A DNA stretch of 64,000 bases from Peribacillus sp. ACCC06369 (GTDB lineage Bacteria > Bacillota > Bacilli > Bacillales > DSM-1321). Below the pieces are notes generated by a model, which ran no database searches, was not told the DNA's origin, and was given only the letters and a program-made list of their open reading frames with translations. This document shows positions 28,095 to 37,575 of this stretch, piece after piece (within the stretch, counting starts at the first letter, position 1; every line of letters begins with the position of its first letter). Made by a program: the position numbers and the translations under genes. The DNA lies in NCBI RefSeq assembly GCF_030348945.1, contig NZ_JAUCEN010000002.1:2790001-2854000 (forward strand). Reading direction: 5' to 3'.

Positions 28095-29489
28095 ATGAAT
28101 ATGCTAACTTGTGATTTAAATCGATTTAGTGAAGTACCTTTGTACGAACAATTATATTCACATATTAAAAAAGAAATCATTGATGGCCGTCTTCTTTATG
28201 GCACAAAACTGCCTTCCAAACGTAAATTGGCAGAGTTCCTTCAGATTAGTCAAAATACTGTCGAGACAGCATATGAACAATTAACTGCTGAAGGATACGT
28301 TGAAGTCATACCAAGAAAAGGGTACTATATTCAAACATTCGAGGATTTAGAGTATACGCAAACCGACCAAGTTTCCTTGGAACAAATTAATGATAATGAA
28401 GGGGATTTACTGTATCATTTTCATCCCAGCCAAATTGACACGGAAAACTTCCCATTTGAAAAATGGAGAAAATACACGAAAAATAAAATTGATGAATCGC
28501 ATCAAGATCTTCTTTTACTGGGGGATTCTAGAGGGGAATATGAATTACGATGTGAAATTGCCCATTATTTGTATCATGCACGTGGGGTTCAATGTGTGCC
28601 CGAACAGATCATCATTGGTGCAGGAATGGAAATTTTATTGCAGCAGCTTGTACTTCTTTTCGATAAAAATGCCATTTATGGTGTTGAAGATCCTGGATAT
28701 CACTTGATTCACCGGATTTTACGCAGCTACCCAAATGAAGTCCATCCACTGCAAATTGATGAAGAAGGCGTAAAGGTAAACCCAATTGAAGATTCAAAGA
28801 TCGATGTAGTGTATGTAACTCCCTCACATCACTTCCCCTATGGGACGATCTTATCCGTTAACAGACGGACGCGATTGCTGAACTGGGCTCAAGGTGCAGC
28901 AAACCGCTATATTATCGAAGACGATTACGATAGTGAATTTCGTTATAGTGGAAAAACAATTCCTTCCTTACAAAGTATGGATGCTGGTGATAAGGTGATT
29001 TACTTAGGATCATTCTCCAAATCATTGATGCCATCAATTCGGATCAGTTATATGGTTCTACCCGCTTCGCTGTTACAAATGCATCAACAGAAATTATCTT
29101 TTTACCATTCGACCGTTTCACGGATTGATCAACATGTGTTGACACAGTTCATGAAGGAAGGGGATTTCGAAAAGCATTTAAATCGGATGAGGAAAGTTTA
29201 CCGGCGCAAGTTGGATAAAGTGATCGAGCTGTTTAAACCACATCAACAAATAACCATCACTGGTGAGCGGTCAGGATTACATATCGTCCTCATCGTTAAG
29301 AACGGCATGGATGAACAGACACTTATTCAAAAGGCAAACGAAGACCATATTAAAATTTATGGATTATCCACATATTCGATCGAAAAAATTGACGAACATC
29401 CTCCTAAAATCATATTGGGCTTTGCAGGGATTCCTGAATCTGGATTAGAAAAAGCCATTCACCTTTTATTGAAATCATGGGGTTTATAA
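28095..29489 (+). CDS. pdxR: MocR-type regulator of PLP synthesis (GntR HTH plus aminotransferase domain)
   Basis: 464 residues. An N-terminal GntR winged helix (about 12-80: YEQLYSHIKKEIIDGRL, KLAEFLQISQNTVETAYEQL) is fused to a class I aminotransferase-like domain with PLP lysine K309 in LGSFSKSL. Such MocR proteins sense PLP. Divergence from pdxST identifies it as PdxR, the activator of pdxST and repressor of itself in other Firmicutes and actinobacteria; B. subtilis lacks it. Its stop is followed within 2 bp by a group II intron end. Confidence 0.88.
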   Translation: MNMLTCDLNRFSEVPLYEQLYSHIKKEIIDGRLLYGTKLPSKRKLAEFLQISQNTVETAYEQLTAEGYVEVIPRKGYYIQTFEDLEYTQTDQVSLEQINDNEGDLLYHFHPSQIDTENFPFEKWRKYTKNKIDESHQDLLLLGDSRGEYELRCEIAHYLYHARGVQCVPEQIIIGAGMEILLQQLVLLFDKNAIYGVEDPGYHLIHRILRSYPNEVHPLQIDEEGVKVNPIEDSKIDVVYVTPSHHFPYGTILSVNRRTRLLNWAQGAANRYIIEDDYDSEFRYSGKTIPSLQSMDAGDKVIYLGSFSKSLMPSIRISYMVLPASLLQMHQQKLSFYHSTVSRIDQHVLTQFMKEGDFEKHLNRMRKVYRRKLDKVIELFKPHQQITITGERSGLHIVLIVKNGMDEQTLIQKANEDHIKIYGLSTYSIEKIDEHPPKIILGFAGIPESGLEKAIHLLLKSWGL

Positions 29490-29490
29490 A

Positions 29491-31378
29491 ATCGAGTAGG
29501 AGGAGGCGCCTAGCCTCCGACCTCTCACACCACCGTACATACCGTTCGGTATACGGCGGTTCAGTTTAAGTCTGACGTAGTTTTGTATATCGTTCATATA
29601 GATTTACTAACCCTTGGTGGTGCCAATAAACATTATTAAGGGTTTTGTCTAGAATAGGACTATGCGCTATGCGCCAATAACCCTTTCTGCTATTTCCCCA
29701 TTCATACGCTTTTCCAAATGGGGCGCCTAATCCTTTGAGTTTCCTCACTCTCGTTCTTGGCAATTTCCATTGCTTCCATAGGCACATCCTGAGTCTTCTT
29801 CGAATCCATGAATCTAAATTCTTCAAAACGTTCGGAGTATCAATGAGGGCGAAATAACCCATCCAACCTCTAAGGTATTGCTTTAACTTATTTATTCGGA
29901 GTTTCATGGGTTTCGGTAATTTTCTCGAGGTCATTTCCCTGATTCGTTTCTTTACTCTCTTCACCGTTTGTTTAGCCAGTAGAACCTTCGGGTTCTTCTT
30001 TGACTTCGTGAAACTAAAACCGAGAAACGTTCTGTTCCAAGGGCGATCATACTTCGACTTCTCGTAGTTGACCTTTAGCTTCAGTTTATTTTCAATGAAG
30101 CTTGAGATATTTCCCATTGCACGTTTGGCGGCTTTTCGTGTCTTCACAAAGATAGTACTGTCATCCGCATACCTTACGAATCGAAGATTGCGTTTCTCTA
30201 GTTCTTTATCTAAATCGTCTAACATGATATTAGATAATAAAGGACTTAACGGACCTCCTTGCGGAGTTCCCTCCTCACTTTTATGAAAAAGTCCGCCTAT
30301 CATAATGCCTGCTTGAAGGAATCTACGAATCAGTTTGAGAACTCGTTTATCTTCAATTTTCCGCTCTAACATTCCCATGAGCTTGTCATGATTCACTTTA
30401 TCGAAGAACTTCTCCAAGTCCATATCCACTACCCATGTATAACCTTCGGTTATATAGGACTTTGCCTTTCGAACCGCCTGGTGCCCTTGTTTGTTAGGGC
30501 GAAAACCATAGCTATTCTCCGAAAAGGTTGAGTCATATATCCTGGTTAATATTTGGGCAATGGCTTGTTGAATGAAACGGTCTAGAACGGTTGGAATACC
30601 CAATAGCCGAACTCCGCCGTTTGGTTTCGGGATTTCGATACGACGGACGGGCTGCGGTTGATAGGTACCCTGTAAAAGGGCAGTTTTCATGTTGTACCAT
30701 TCAGTTGCGAGGTGCGGTCTCAGGTTTTGAACCGGCATTCCATCTACACCATGGCTTCCCTTATTTCTTTCTACACGCTTCAATGCCTGTATTAAGTTTT
30801 CCCTCTCTAGTATCTGTTCCATTAACATCGTTGATATCCTTTCTACGTGGATAAATGGTCTATTTGTGCCTTTATCTGCTCCACCCTTTTGAAGTTCCCC
30901 GTGTATTCACCACTTCTTCCTTCAAATAAGTTCCGTTAGGAATTGTTTGCTTCTTCGCAGATAACGAACGCCTAGTATTCATCCTCCTTAATCTGTTCGG
31001 TCCTTCCTTATCTTCTCGAGTAGACAAGTACTATGACCTCTGCTGACTTCTGATGATTCAGCTGTCCATCACTGGACAGGTTACCAAGTGTACTTGGCTG
31101 TCATCAGACCTCCCCGGGTAAGAGTGCAATCTTTCCCTCCATCTATCTGCTTCATTTACTCTGTACCACCTTCGGCAGTAAGGACTTTGTTTTGTTTCGC
31201 AAACTCATCCAATGATACCTAGCCTTATATGAAGTTCGTGTTCCTCAGACCGGAGGTTTGCCGCTTGCTTCCTTCAGATTCCACGTCACCATGGACACCC
31301 TTGCATTAAGCTAACCATTACTACTGCCTTCATGGTTCGGGACTCACACCCTATAGATTGCACCCATGCCGGGCGCAC
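29491..31378 (-). mobile_element. Group IIC (bacterial class C) intron, full length
   Basis: On the minus strand it begins GTGCGCCCGGCATGGGTGCA at 31378, a typical class C 5' end, and finishes CTACTCGAT at 29491. Domain V is recognisable near 29530-29570 (GCCGTATACCGAAC / GGTATGTACGG) and a domain VI-like stem (GGAGGCTAGGCGCCTCC) follows. Domain IV encodes the reverse transcriptase. The 5' exon is a terminator hairpin with its T-run (31379-31410), the classic target of class C introns. The 3' end falls 2 bp after the pdxR stop. Confidence 0.88.
29566..30828 (-). CDS. ltrA: Group II intron reverse transcriptase/maturase
   Basis: 420 residues. Reverse transcriptase blocks in order: GVDGMPV (28-34), IPKPNGGVRLLGIPTVLDR (66-84), SYGFRPNKQGHQAV (106-119), VVDMDLEKFFDKVNHDKL (133-150), GTPQGGPLSPLLSNIML (187-203), and YADD at 220-223. 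A maturase X domain follows (about 290-370). There is no HNH endonuclease domain, as usual for class C. The catalytic YADD is intact, so the intron may be active. Start behind AAAGGA with an 8-nt spacer. Confidence 0.95.
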   Translation of the reverse strand: MLMEQILERENLIQALKRVERNKGSHGVDGMPVQNLRPHLATEWYNMKTALLQGTYQPQPVRRIEIPKPNGGVRLLGIPTVLDRFIQQAIAQILTRIYDSTFSENSYGFRPNKQGHQAVRKAKSYITEGYTWVVDMDLEKFFDKVNHDKLMGMLERKIEDKRVLKLIRRFLQAGIMIGGLFHKSEEGTPQGGPLSPLLSNIMLDDLDKELEKRNLRFVRYADDSTIFVKTRKAAKRAMGNISSFIENKLKLKVNYEKSKYDRPWNRTFLGFSFTKSKKNPKVLLAKQTVKRVKKRIREMTSRKLPKPMKLRINKLKQYLRGWMGYFALIDTPNVLKNLDSWIRRRLRMCLWKQWKLPRTRVRKLKGLGAPFGKAYEWGNSRKGYWRIAHSPILDKTLNNVYWHHQGLVNLYERYTKLRQT

Positions 31379-31382
31379 GAAA

Positions 31383-31410
31383 AAAGAAGTTCACTGTCGT
31401 GAACTTCTTT
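31383..31410. terminator. Terminator hairpin, distal copy of a 28-bp duplication
   Basis: A perfect 12-bp stem (AAAGAAGTTCAC / GTGAACTTCTTT, loop TGTC). It is identical to 33155-33182 and flanks the IS1182 element as its target duplication. On the minus strand its T-run continues into the 5' exon of the group II intron. Confidence 0.9.
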
Positions 31411-31419
31411 CAGACTGTA

Positions 31420-31457
31420 GACAAACTCGATGAAAATCGAGTTTGTCTATTTTTTAT
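31420..31457 (+). terminator. Intrinsic terminator inside the IS left end
   Basis: AGACAAACTCGAT and ATCGAGTTTGTCT pair perfectly around GAAA, followed by ATTTTTTAT. The hairpin recurs, with changes, at 2108-2150, 53751-53795 and 57783-57825. Confidence 0.75.
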
Positions 31458-31684
31458 GAGTTGTACAATTTGGCCGTTGATTTTCCACTCCAGGCACTCG
31501 CTTTCCGCGGGCGGTCGGGGAGCCTCCTCGGCTTTCGCCTGCGGGGTCTCCCCTAGACGCGCTTTTCCCGCAGGAGTCTCGTACCTTCCGTTCCAATCAA
31601 CTTTGTCTTACCTTTTAGATAAACACTTTTGCCTGGAGTCATTTTTGTTTTAAAATAGAAGTATTAAAACTTGAGGTGATGAGG

Positions 31685-33043
31685 ATGCTTTCTAAACATG
31701 ATTCTATTCAGCGAGATCAACTTGAAATGATTACGTTAGATCAACTGGTGCCACTGAACCATTTGGTTCGTAAAATGGAGGCTGCCATTGACTTCACTTT
31801 CATTTATGACTTGGTGAAAGAGATGTATTCAGAGGTAGGACGCCCAAGTATTGATCCAGTTATTTTAGTTAAACTGACATTCATTCAATATACCTTCGGT
31901 ATTCGTTCCATGCGTAAAACGATTGAAGAAGTTGAAACCAATATGGCTTACCGTTGGTTCTTAGGCTATGGTTTCCATGATAAAGTACCTCATTTCTCTA
32001 CGTTCGGGAAAAATTATGAGCGACGCTTTAAAGATACAGACCTGTTTGAACAGATTTTCTATCGCATTTTAATGACAGCTGCTAATAAAAAGTTAATAAG
32101 TGCTGAACACGTTTTCGTGGATTCCACACATGTGAAAGCCAGTGCGAATAAAAGGAAATTTGAAAAGAAAATCGTTCGTAAAGAAACACGAGCGTATCAA
32201 GGGCGTCTTCAAGAAGAAATCAATCAAGATCGTGAAAAACATGGAAAGAAGCCTTTTCCATCAGATAAATTTGATAAAGAAGAGACCAAAGAGATTAAAG
32301 AAAGTACAACGGATTCTGAGAGTGGCTACTATGTGAAAGATGAACGAACAAAACAGTTTGCCTATTCATTCCATGCGGCCGCAGACCGCAACGGTTTTGT
32401 ATTGGGAACGATTGTAACACCTGGAAATATACATGACAGTCAGATCTTAGAGCCACTAGTTGAACAAGTGATTGAGAAAGTTGGAAAACCGGAAGCCGTT
32501 GCCGCAGATGCAGCTTATAAAACACCAGCGATTACAAGCTACCTATTTAACAAAGAAATCATACCGGCTTTACCTTATACACGTCCTCGCACCAAAGAAG
32601 GATTTTTCCGCAAACAGGACTATGTATACGATGAACATTTTGATTGTTACCTTTGTCCTTCGGGAGAGCTATTAAAGTACTCAACAACCAATAAAGAGGG
32701 CTATCGCGAGTATAAATCACCCAAACACACTTGTGCGACATGCTCATTTTTATCTCAGTGTACAGAAAGCAAAGACCATCAAAAAGTGGTGACACGGCAT
32801 ATTTGGCAAACACATGTGGAAGAAGCAGATCATCTGCGTCATCATCAAGATGTAAAAACTATATATGCGAAACGTAAAGAAACGATTGAGCGTGTATTCG
32901 CAGATGCAAAAGAAAAGCATGGTATGCGTTGGACAACTTTAAGGGGACTTAAAAAATTGTCGATGCAGGCGATGCTTACTTTCGCTGCCATTAATTTAAA
33001 GAAGATGGCCAATTGGACATGGCGAGGTCCAAAAATGGCCTAA
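31685..33043 (+). CDS. IS1182-family transposase
   Basis: 452 residues, DDE transposase with an N-terminal IS1182-type domain (RPSIDPVILVKLTFIQYTFGIRSMR) and catalytic acids D146 (FVDSTHVKA), D275 (AADAAYKTPA) and E402 (ETIERVFADAKEKHGMR). A zinc-type cysteine cluster lies between (C321-x2-C324, C350-x2-C353, C359). TTGAGG with an 8-nt spacer supports the ATG at 31685; ATG 31679 and GTG 31676 are alternatives. All catalytic residues are present. Confidence 0.93.
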   Translation: MLSKHDSIQRDQLEMITLDQLVPLNHLVRKMEAAIDFTFIYDLVKEMYSEVGRPSIDPVILVKLTFIQYTFGIRSMRKTIEEVETNMAYRWFLGYGFHDKVPHFSTFGKNYERRFKDTDLFEQIFYRILMTAANKKLISAEHVFVDSTHVKASANKRKFEKKIVRKETRAYQGRLQEEINQDREKHGKKPFPSDKFDKEETKEIKESTTDSESGYYVKDERTKQFAYSFHAAADRNGFVLGTIVTPGNIHDSQILEPLVEQVIEKVGKPEAVAADAAYKTPAITSYLFNKEIIPALPYTRPRTKEGFFRKQDYVYDEHFDCYLCPSGELLKYSTTNKEGYREYKSPKHTCATCSFLSQCTESKDHQKVVTRHIWQTHVEEADHLRHHQDVKTIYAKRKETIERVFADAKEKHGMRWTTLRGLKKLSMQAMLTFAAINLKKMANWTWRGPKMA

Positions 33044-33154
33044 CATAGTGGGCTCGTAGAGCCCCAATCTCCTAACTTCAGGCAAAAATTCAAAGGGAAT
33101 CTCAAAAAGGGGTTCGGAATTTTTTAATTCCGAACCCCTTTTGTCTACAAACTG

Positions 33155-33182
33155 AAAGAAGTTCACTGTCGTGAACTTCTTT
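33155..33182 (-). terminator. dsdA terminator hairpin, proximal copy of the 28-bp duplication
   Basis: The same 12-bp stem as 31383-31410, starting 4 bp after the dsdA stop. The IS right end follows at once, cutting the minus-strand T-run to three bases. Confidence 0.88.
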
Positions 33183-33186
33183 TTTT

Positions 33187-34524
33187 TTAACTTTTAGATA
33201 AATATTGGTCCATCATATCCTTGGGTACCATGCTCCCGCCAGTCGCCCAGATGATATGTGTGGATTGGTTCATTTTATCCAGCAGTTTTTGGTCCCTAAG
33301 ATATTTCCTTCCTTCTGGACCTGAAAAAAGTTGTATGGGTCCGAATGCTCCTGCGAGGGCAGATGGTTCTAAATAATAGCCTTCCGTCTCTGCCATCTCC
33401 CGGAGCAGTTCAAATAACCTTTTATCCTCTATGGTATAGCTGCCGCTTAACATGGTAGTCATCATACTGGAAACTAATGCTGAAGGTCTTCCGACAGCAA
33501 GTCCATCCGCTTCCGTCTTATTATCGATTCCAAATTCCTGCACCGAGACTATGTCATGAAGGCCTGTCATCAATCCGAGCGTCATGCATGGTGAGTGTGT
33601 CGGTTCTGCAAAAAAACAATGAACATCATCTCCGAAGGCTAACTTGAGCCCATATGTGATACCGCCTGGTCCGCCGCCGACTCCACACGGTAAGTACACA
33701 AACAAAGGGTGATCTTCGTCAACTGGAATGGACATATCTTTCAGTTGCTTCTTCAGCCGCGTTGCAGCCGTCGCATATCCCAGCAGCAAATCCACTGAAT
33801 TTTCATCATCAATAAAATGGCAATTTGGATCAAGTAATGCTTCCTTACGGCCTTCTTCTACAGCTTTACTATAATCATCATCATATTCTTTTACAATGAC
33901 ACCAAGACTTGTTAATTTATCCTTTTTCCACTGTTTGGCATCTGCCGACATATGGACTGTTACCTTAAACCCCAGCTTAGCGCTTATTATACCAATACTC
34001 ATTCCTAAATTGCCGGTTGAACCGACTGCAATCGAATATTTTGAAAAAAGCTCTTTGTATTCATCACTCGCAAGTATTCCATAGTTATCAGTTAGTCTTA
34101 AACCACCATGCTTCATGGCAATTTCCTCGGCACGTTTCAACACCTCGTAAATACCTCCACGTGCCTTGATAGATCCTGAAATAGGTAAATGACTGTCACA
34201 TTTAAGCAAAAGTTTCCCAGCCATTTCAGTCTCATAGGATTCTTCCAATTTTTTTTGCATGGAAGGAATCTCAACTAGTGGTGATTCAATGATTCCCTCC
34301 ATTGGTCCAGTTTCCGGAAAGGCCTTAATCATATAATTTGCGAATCTATCCAATCTGTCCTCAGCCGCTTTAACCTGTTCAGCATGGACGATTGGGTTTT
34401 CTTGTTTGGCACCGTAATTTGGATTCATCCAAAAGACTTCATCCATGTTTATAAGATTTTTAAGCATTGGATCTTTCGTCTTCCACTCCATAATCGATAA
34501 ACCTGCGATTTTATGCATCTCCAC
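33187..34524 (-). CDS. dsdA: D-serine dehydratase (D-serine ammonia-lyase)
   Basis: 445 residues, fold type II PLP enzyme. The PLP lysine is K120 in [11 protein letters not shown], matching E. coli K118; the phosphate loop is [11 protein letters not shown] and [17 protein letters not shown]. Length equals the DsdA family. It converts D-serine to pyruvate and ammonia, protecting the cell from D-serine. The start is GTG at 34524 behind GGGAGGG. It lies 95 bp after the PabB-PabC gene in the same direction. Confidence 0.93.
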   Translation of the reverse strand: MEMHKIAGLSIMEWKTKDPMLKNLINMDEVFWMNPNYGAKQENPIVHAEQVKAAEDRLDRFANYMIKAFPETGPMEGIIESPLVEIPSMQKKLEESYETEMAGKLLLKCDSHLPISGSIKARGGIYEVLKRAEEIAMKHGGLRLTDNYGILASDEYKELFSKYSIAVGSTGNLGMSIGIISAKLGFKVTVHMSADAKQWKKDKLTSLGVIVKEYDDDYSKAVEEGRKEALLDPNCHFIDDENSVDLLLGYATAATRLKKQLKDMSIPVDEDHPLFVYLPCGVGGGPGGITYGLKLAFGDDVHCFFAEPTHSPCMTLGLMTGLHDIVSVQEFGIDNKTEADGLAVGRPSALVSSMMTTMLSGSYTIEDKRLFELLREMAETEGYYLEPSALAGAFGPIQLFSGPEGRKYLRDQKLLDKMNQSTHIIWATGGSMVPKDMMDQYLSKS

Positions 34525-34619
34525 AGCAGTCCCTCCCAGTATATGTAGTATTCATCATCTACTATAACTCAACAAACTGCAATAAAGATTACAATTATCA
34601 TTTTTTCAGGGAAATCAGC

Positions 34620-36368
34620 TTAAAATGTTAAATTCACTTTTAATTTCCCTCGCACACTATTAATAAACCAAATTTCCTCAGCGCTATTAAGGTCAGCCTT
34701 TGAAATGGGCTTTTCTTTGATTTCCTTCTTCCTGATTAACTCTTGACGAAAAGTTCCAGCAAGTAGGCCTGATTCCACAGGAGGCGTAAAAAGGTCTCCA
34801 TTTATTTTCACCACTACATTTCCATTCGTGAATTCCGTGATGTATCCTTCTTCATTCCAAAGTAGAACGTCATGGAAGTCAGGATTATTCATTTGAAAGC
34901 CTTCATAAACATCACGATTTGTCGTCTTATGAAAAAGAAAGGGATTTCCGCTTGATATTGGAGTTTCAGCCAAGATAGCTGTTAATTCTGAATCAAGGGG
35001 CTTAATTGCTTGTCCGGAGACTTCAATTTCACCATATTCATTAAGTAGTACCCTTACCTTTTGCAACGTGCCTTTATTCATATCCGCATACTTTTGGAGT
35101 TGATCTCTAAGTTTCAATTCAGAGAACCGATAATTAAAGTAATCAGCGGATTGTTTCATCCGATCGATATGATCATTCAACAAATCATATTCTCCATCGT
35201 TAAGCTTGATCGATTCCAATAGTTTGTATGCAGGACTTTCCACTGACAATAATTTGGCCTTTAAAAAGGCTTCGTCATATTCTTCCGTTAACTCGGAATC
35301 CCAAGTGATTCCCCCGCCTACCCCATACTCGGCTTTACCTGTTTCCTTTTCGATCACTACCGTACGAATCGGCACATTAAAAACGGCTTCGGAATCAGGA
35401 GTGATAAACCCGATTGCACCGCAATAAACTTCACGTGGGGAATTTTCGATATCAGTGATGATTTCCATCGTTTTTATTTTAGGTGCCCCTGTTATCGATC
35501 CACATGGAAAAAGGGCCTTGAATATATCAATGATTGTTGTTCCGGGTTTCGTATCGGCTGTTATCGTGGATGTCATTTGCCAAACGGTCGGATATTTTTC
35601 AATTGCCTTTAGTTGTGGAACCTCGACACTTCCTGGTTCTGCAATCATTCCCAAATCATTTCTGAGCAGGTCCACAATCATGTAGTTTTCAGCTTGATTC
35701 TTTTCCGAGGCTGCTAACCAGTCTGCATTGAGTTGATCCATTTTCAGTGTCGTTCCCCGCTTTACCGTTCCTTTCATTGGTCGAGTAATCAGCTGACCAT
35801 CTTCCCAACGGAAAAACAACTCAGGTGAAGCAGAGAGGATTCGATGTGTCCCCACATTCAAATATGCACTATAGTTCGAGCGTTGAGCTCTCTTCAAGCG
35901 ATCAAAGAAAGCGAAGTCATCTCCTTCGAACTTGGATTGCAAACGCATCGTATAATTCACTTGGTACGTATTGCCTTTCTCAATTTCTGATTTTATTCTT
36001 TGAAACCCGGAATGATAGGTATTTGAATCCGTTTCTGATTGCCATTCAGCCAAATTAAAGGTCCCTGTCATTTTTCCAGGTAATTGTTCTTCCGGTTTAT
36101 CAAAAATTCCGAACCATAATAATGGCATTTTGGCTCCATCTTTTACTTTAAAAGATTTTTCAAAAGCAGGTGCAGCTTCATAGGAAACATATCCCGCTGC
36201 GTAATGCCCCTGTTCGATCGCTTCCTGGACTTTTTGAAATTGAGGAAGGACATCCCCAATGGAATGGGCGGTGAACACTTTTTTCGGGTTCGTAAAATAG
36301 AGTGGCCTGCTGTCACCTTGTTTATCTGTGAAGTGAAAAACTAAGGATAAAGGATCTTCTCGTTTCAT
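34620..36368 (-). CDS. pabB: Fused aminodeoxychorismate synthase component I and 4-amino-4-deoxychorismate lyase
   Basis: 582 residues. Residues 1-365 form a chorismate-binding PabB domain (GNTYQVNYTMRL, FPCGSITGAPKIKTMEII, YGVGGGITWDSE). Residues about 375-582 form an aminotransferase class IV, PabC-like domain (NDGEYDLLNDHIDRMKQSADYF, EFTNGNVVVKI, SGLLAGTFRQELI). The pair would make p-aminobenzoate for folate. A separate glutaminase (PabA) is not nearby. Such fusions occur in several bacteria; B. subtilis has separate genes in its folate operon. Confidence 0.88.
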   Translation of the reverse strand: MKREDPLSLVFHFTDKQGDSRPLYFTNPKKVFTAHSIGDVLPQFQKVQEAIEQGHYAAGYVSYEAAPAFEKSFKVKDGAKMPLLWFGIFDKPEEQLPGKMTGTFNLAEWQSETDSNTYHSGFQRIKSEIEKGNTYQVNYTMRLQSKFEGDDFAFFDRLKRAQRSNYSAYLNVGTHRILSASPELFFRWEDGQLITRPMKGTVKRGTTLKMDQLNADWLAASEKNQAENYMIVDLLRNDLGMIAEPGSVEVPQLKAIEKYPTVWQMTSTITADTKPGTTIIDIFKALFPCGSITGAPKIKTMEIITDIENSPREVYCGAIGFITPDSEAVFNVPIRTVVIEKETGKAEYGVGGGITWDSELTEEYDEAFLKAKLLSVESPAYKLLESIKLNDGEYDLLNDHIDRMKQSADYFNYRFSELKLRDQLQKYADMNKGTLQKVRVLLNEYGEIEVSGQAIKPLDSELTAILAETPISSGNPFLFHKTTNRDVYEGFQMNNPDFHDVLLWNEEGYITEFTNGNVVVKINGDLFTPPVESGLLAGTFRQELIRKKEIKEKPISKADLNSAEEIWFINSVRGKLKVNLTF

Positions 36369-36459
36369 TCTTTTCTCCTAACTTTGTTTATAAAGTCAAT
36401 CGTTATGTATTTTTAAAAAAGCTTGCAGATACGTGATCTGCAAGCTCATTCAATGACAC

Positions 36460-37482
36460 TTATTTCATTCCAGTCACTTCTGCAATGATTTCATAAGAAC
36501 GAAGGCGTGCATCCTGATCATAAATGGCAGAGTTTATAATCATTTCATCCGCCTGGGTTTCATCTAAAAAGGTCTGCAACTGCTCTTTTACCTCTTCCGG
36601 ATTTCCTATAATGGAGGCATTCAGTTGTTTCATGACAATGGCCTTTTCATATTCTGTCCAAATGCCTTCCATCGTATCAACTGGAGGAGCAAGTTGTCCT
36701 GGTGTATTACGGATCAAATTCAAGAATTGCTGTTGATAAGATGTAGCAATCCTTTGTGCTTCTTCCGAAGAATCTGCTGCAAAAACATTGACACCAACCA
36801 TGACATAAGGTTTATCGAGAACGTCTGATGGTTGGAAATTATTGCGGTAACGAGCTAAAGCTGGTTGGGTATTTTCAGGGGAAAAATGGCTTGCAAATGA
36901 AAATGGCAATCCCAGCTGAGCTGATAATGCTGCACTGAAGCCACTTGAACCAAGCAGCCAAATCGGAATGTCCTGTCCTTCTCCAGGGATGGCACGAACA
37001 CGATTATGTTTAGAATCCGCATCCAAATAGCTGCGGAGCTGTGCTAATTGTTCAGGAAAATCCTGACCGTTATTACGTACATCACCCCGGAGAGCCATGG
37101 CCGTATATTGGTCGCTTCCCGGAGCTCGCCCAAGTCCCAAATCTATTCTACCAGGATACATTGCTTCCAATGTTCCAAATTGTTCTGCGATAACAAGTGG
37201 TGCATGATTCGGCAGCATTATGCCACCAGAACCCACACGAATTCTTTCCGTCTTTCCTGCCACATAGCCTATAAGCACTGACGTTGCAGAGCTTGCGATC
37301 CCTGGCATGCTATGGTGTTCAGCAACCCAGAAACGGTTATAATTCCATTGCTCCACATGCTTGGCTAAATCTATTGTATTTTTAAAAGCTCCCGAAACTG
37401 TACCACCCTCAACAATAGAAGCTAGGTCCAGAACGGAAAAAGAAATGTCGCTAAGTTTTTTTGCGTGTTGATCAGCATTCAT
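36460..37482 (-). CDS. LLM-class flavin-dependent oxidoreductase (luciferase-like)
   Basis: 340 residues, TIM-barrel bacterial luciferase family. [25 protein letters not shown] and [18 protein letters not shown] are the family signature of the MsnO8-type LLM oxidoreductases. It would use FMNH2 or F420-like reduced flavin to oxidise an unknown substrate. Followed by a paralogue 94 bp upstream in the same direction, so a two-gene unit is likely. Confidence 0.88.
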   Translation of the reverse strand: MNADQHAKKLSDISFSVLDLASIVEGGTVSGAFKNTIDLAKHVEQWNYNRFWVAEHHSMPGIASSATSVLIGYVAGKTERIRVGSGGIMLPNHAPLVIAEQFGTLEAMYPGRIDLGLGRAPGSDQYTAMALRGDVRNNGQDFPEQLAQLRSYLDADSKHNRVRAIPGEGQDIPIWLLGSSGFSAALSAQLGLPFSFASHFSPENTQPALARYRNNFQPSDVLDKPYVMVGVNVFAADSSEEAQRIATSYQQQFLNLIRNTPGQLAPPVDTMEGIWTEYEKAIVMKQLNASIIGNPEEVKEQLQTFLDETQADEMIINSAIYDQDARLRSYEIIAEVTGMK

Positions 37483-37537
37483 ATCTTCATCTTCTTTCTT
37501 TCAATTATGATAAATTGGACGCAAAGCCATCATATAG

Positions 37538-37566
37538 AAAATGCACACAAAATGCACACAAAATGC
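37538..37566. repeat. Short 11-bp tandem repeat
   Basis: AAAATGCACAC occurs twice in tandem, followed by a partial third copy AAAATGC, between the two luciferase-like genes. It overlaps the leader of the downstream gene and might affect its expression. Confidence 0.7.
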
Positions 37567-37575
37567 TCGAAGGGA

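Larger units (their letters stand above)
31411..33154 (+). mobile_element. Intact IS1182-family insertion sequence
   Basis: 1744 bp. Terminal inverted repeats are CAGACTGTAGACAAA (left) and CAGTTTGTAGACAAA (right, minus strand), 13 of 15 identical. It carries one transposase gene and is bounded by identical 28-bp copies of a terminator hairpin. Just inside the left end is a hairpin (ACAAACTCGAT / ATCGAGTTTGT then CTATTTTTT) that looks like a terminator shielding the transposase from outside transcription. A GC-rich, highly structured leader (31490-31600) precedes the gene. Confidence 0.9.

Noticed and set aside
29566..31378. Diversity-generating retroelement or retron
   Set aside because: The reverse transcriptase has a maturase domain and the flanking RNA has class C intron ends and a domain V; no template repeat or msr/msd structure is seen.
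31366..31653. 95-codon plus-strand reading across the intron/IS junction
   Set aside because: It spans the intron 5' end, a terminator hairpin and the structured IS leader, so it is a chance open frame.
37501..37575. Possible CRISPR-like repeat array
   Set aside because: The repeats are 11 bp in direct tandem with no spacers, and there are no cas genes.
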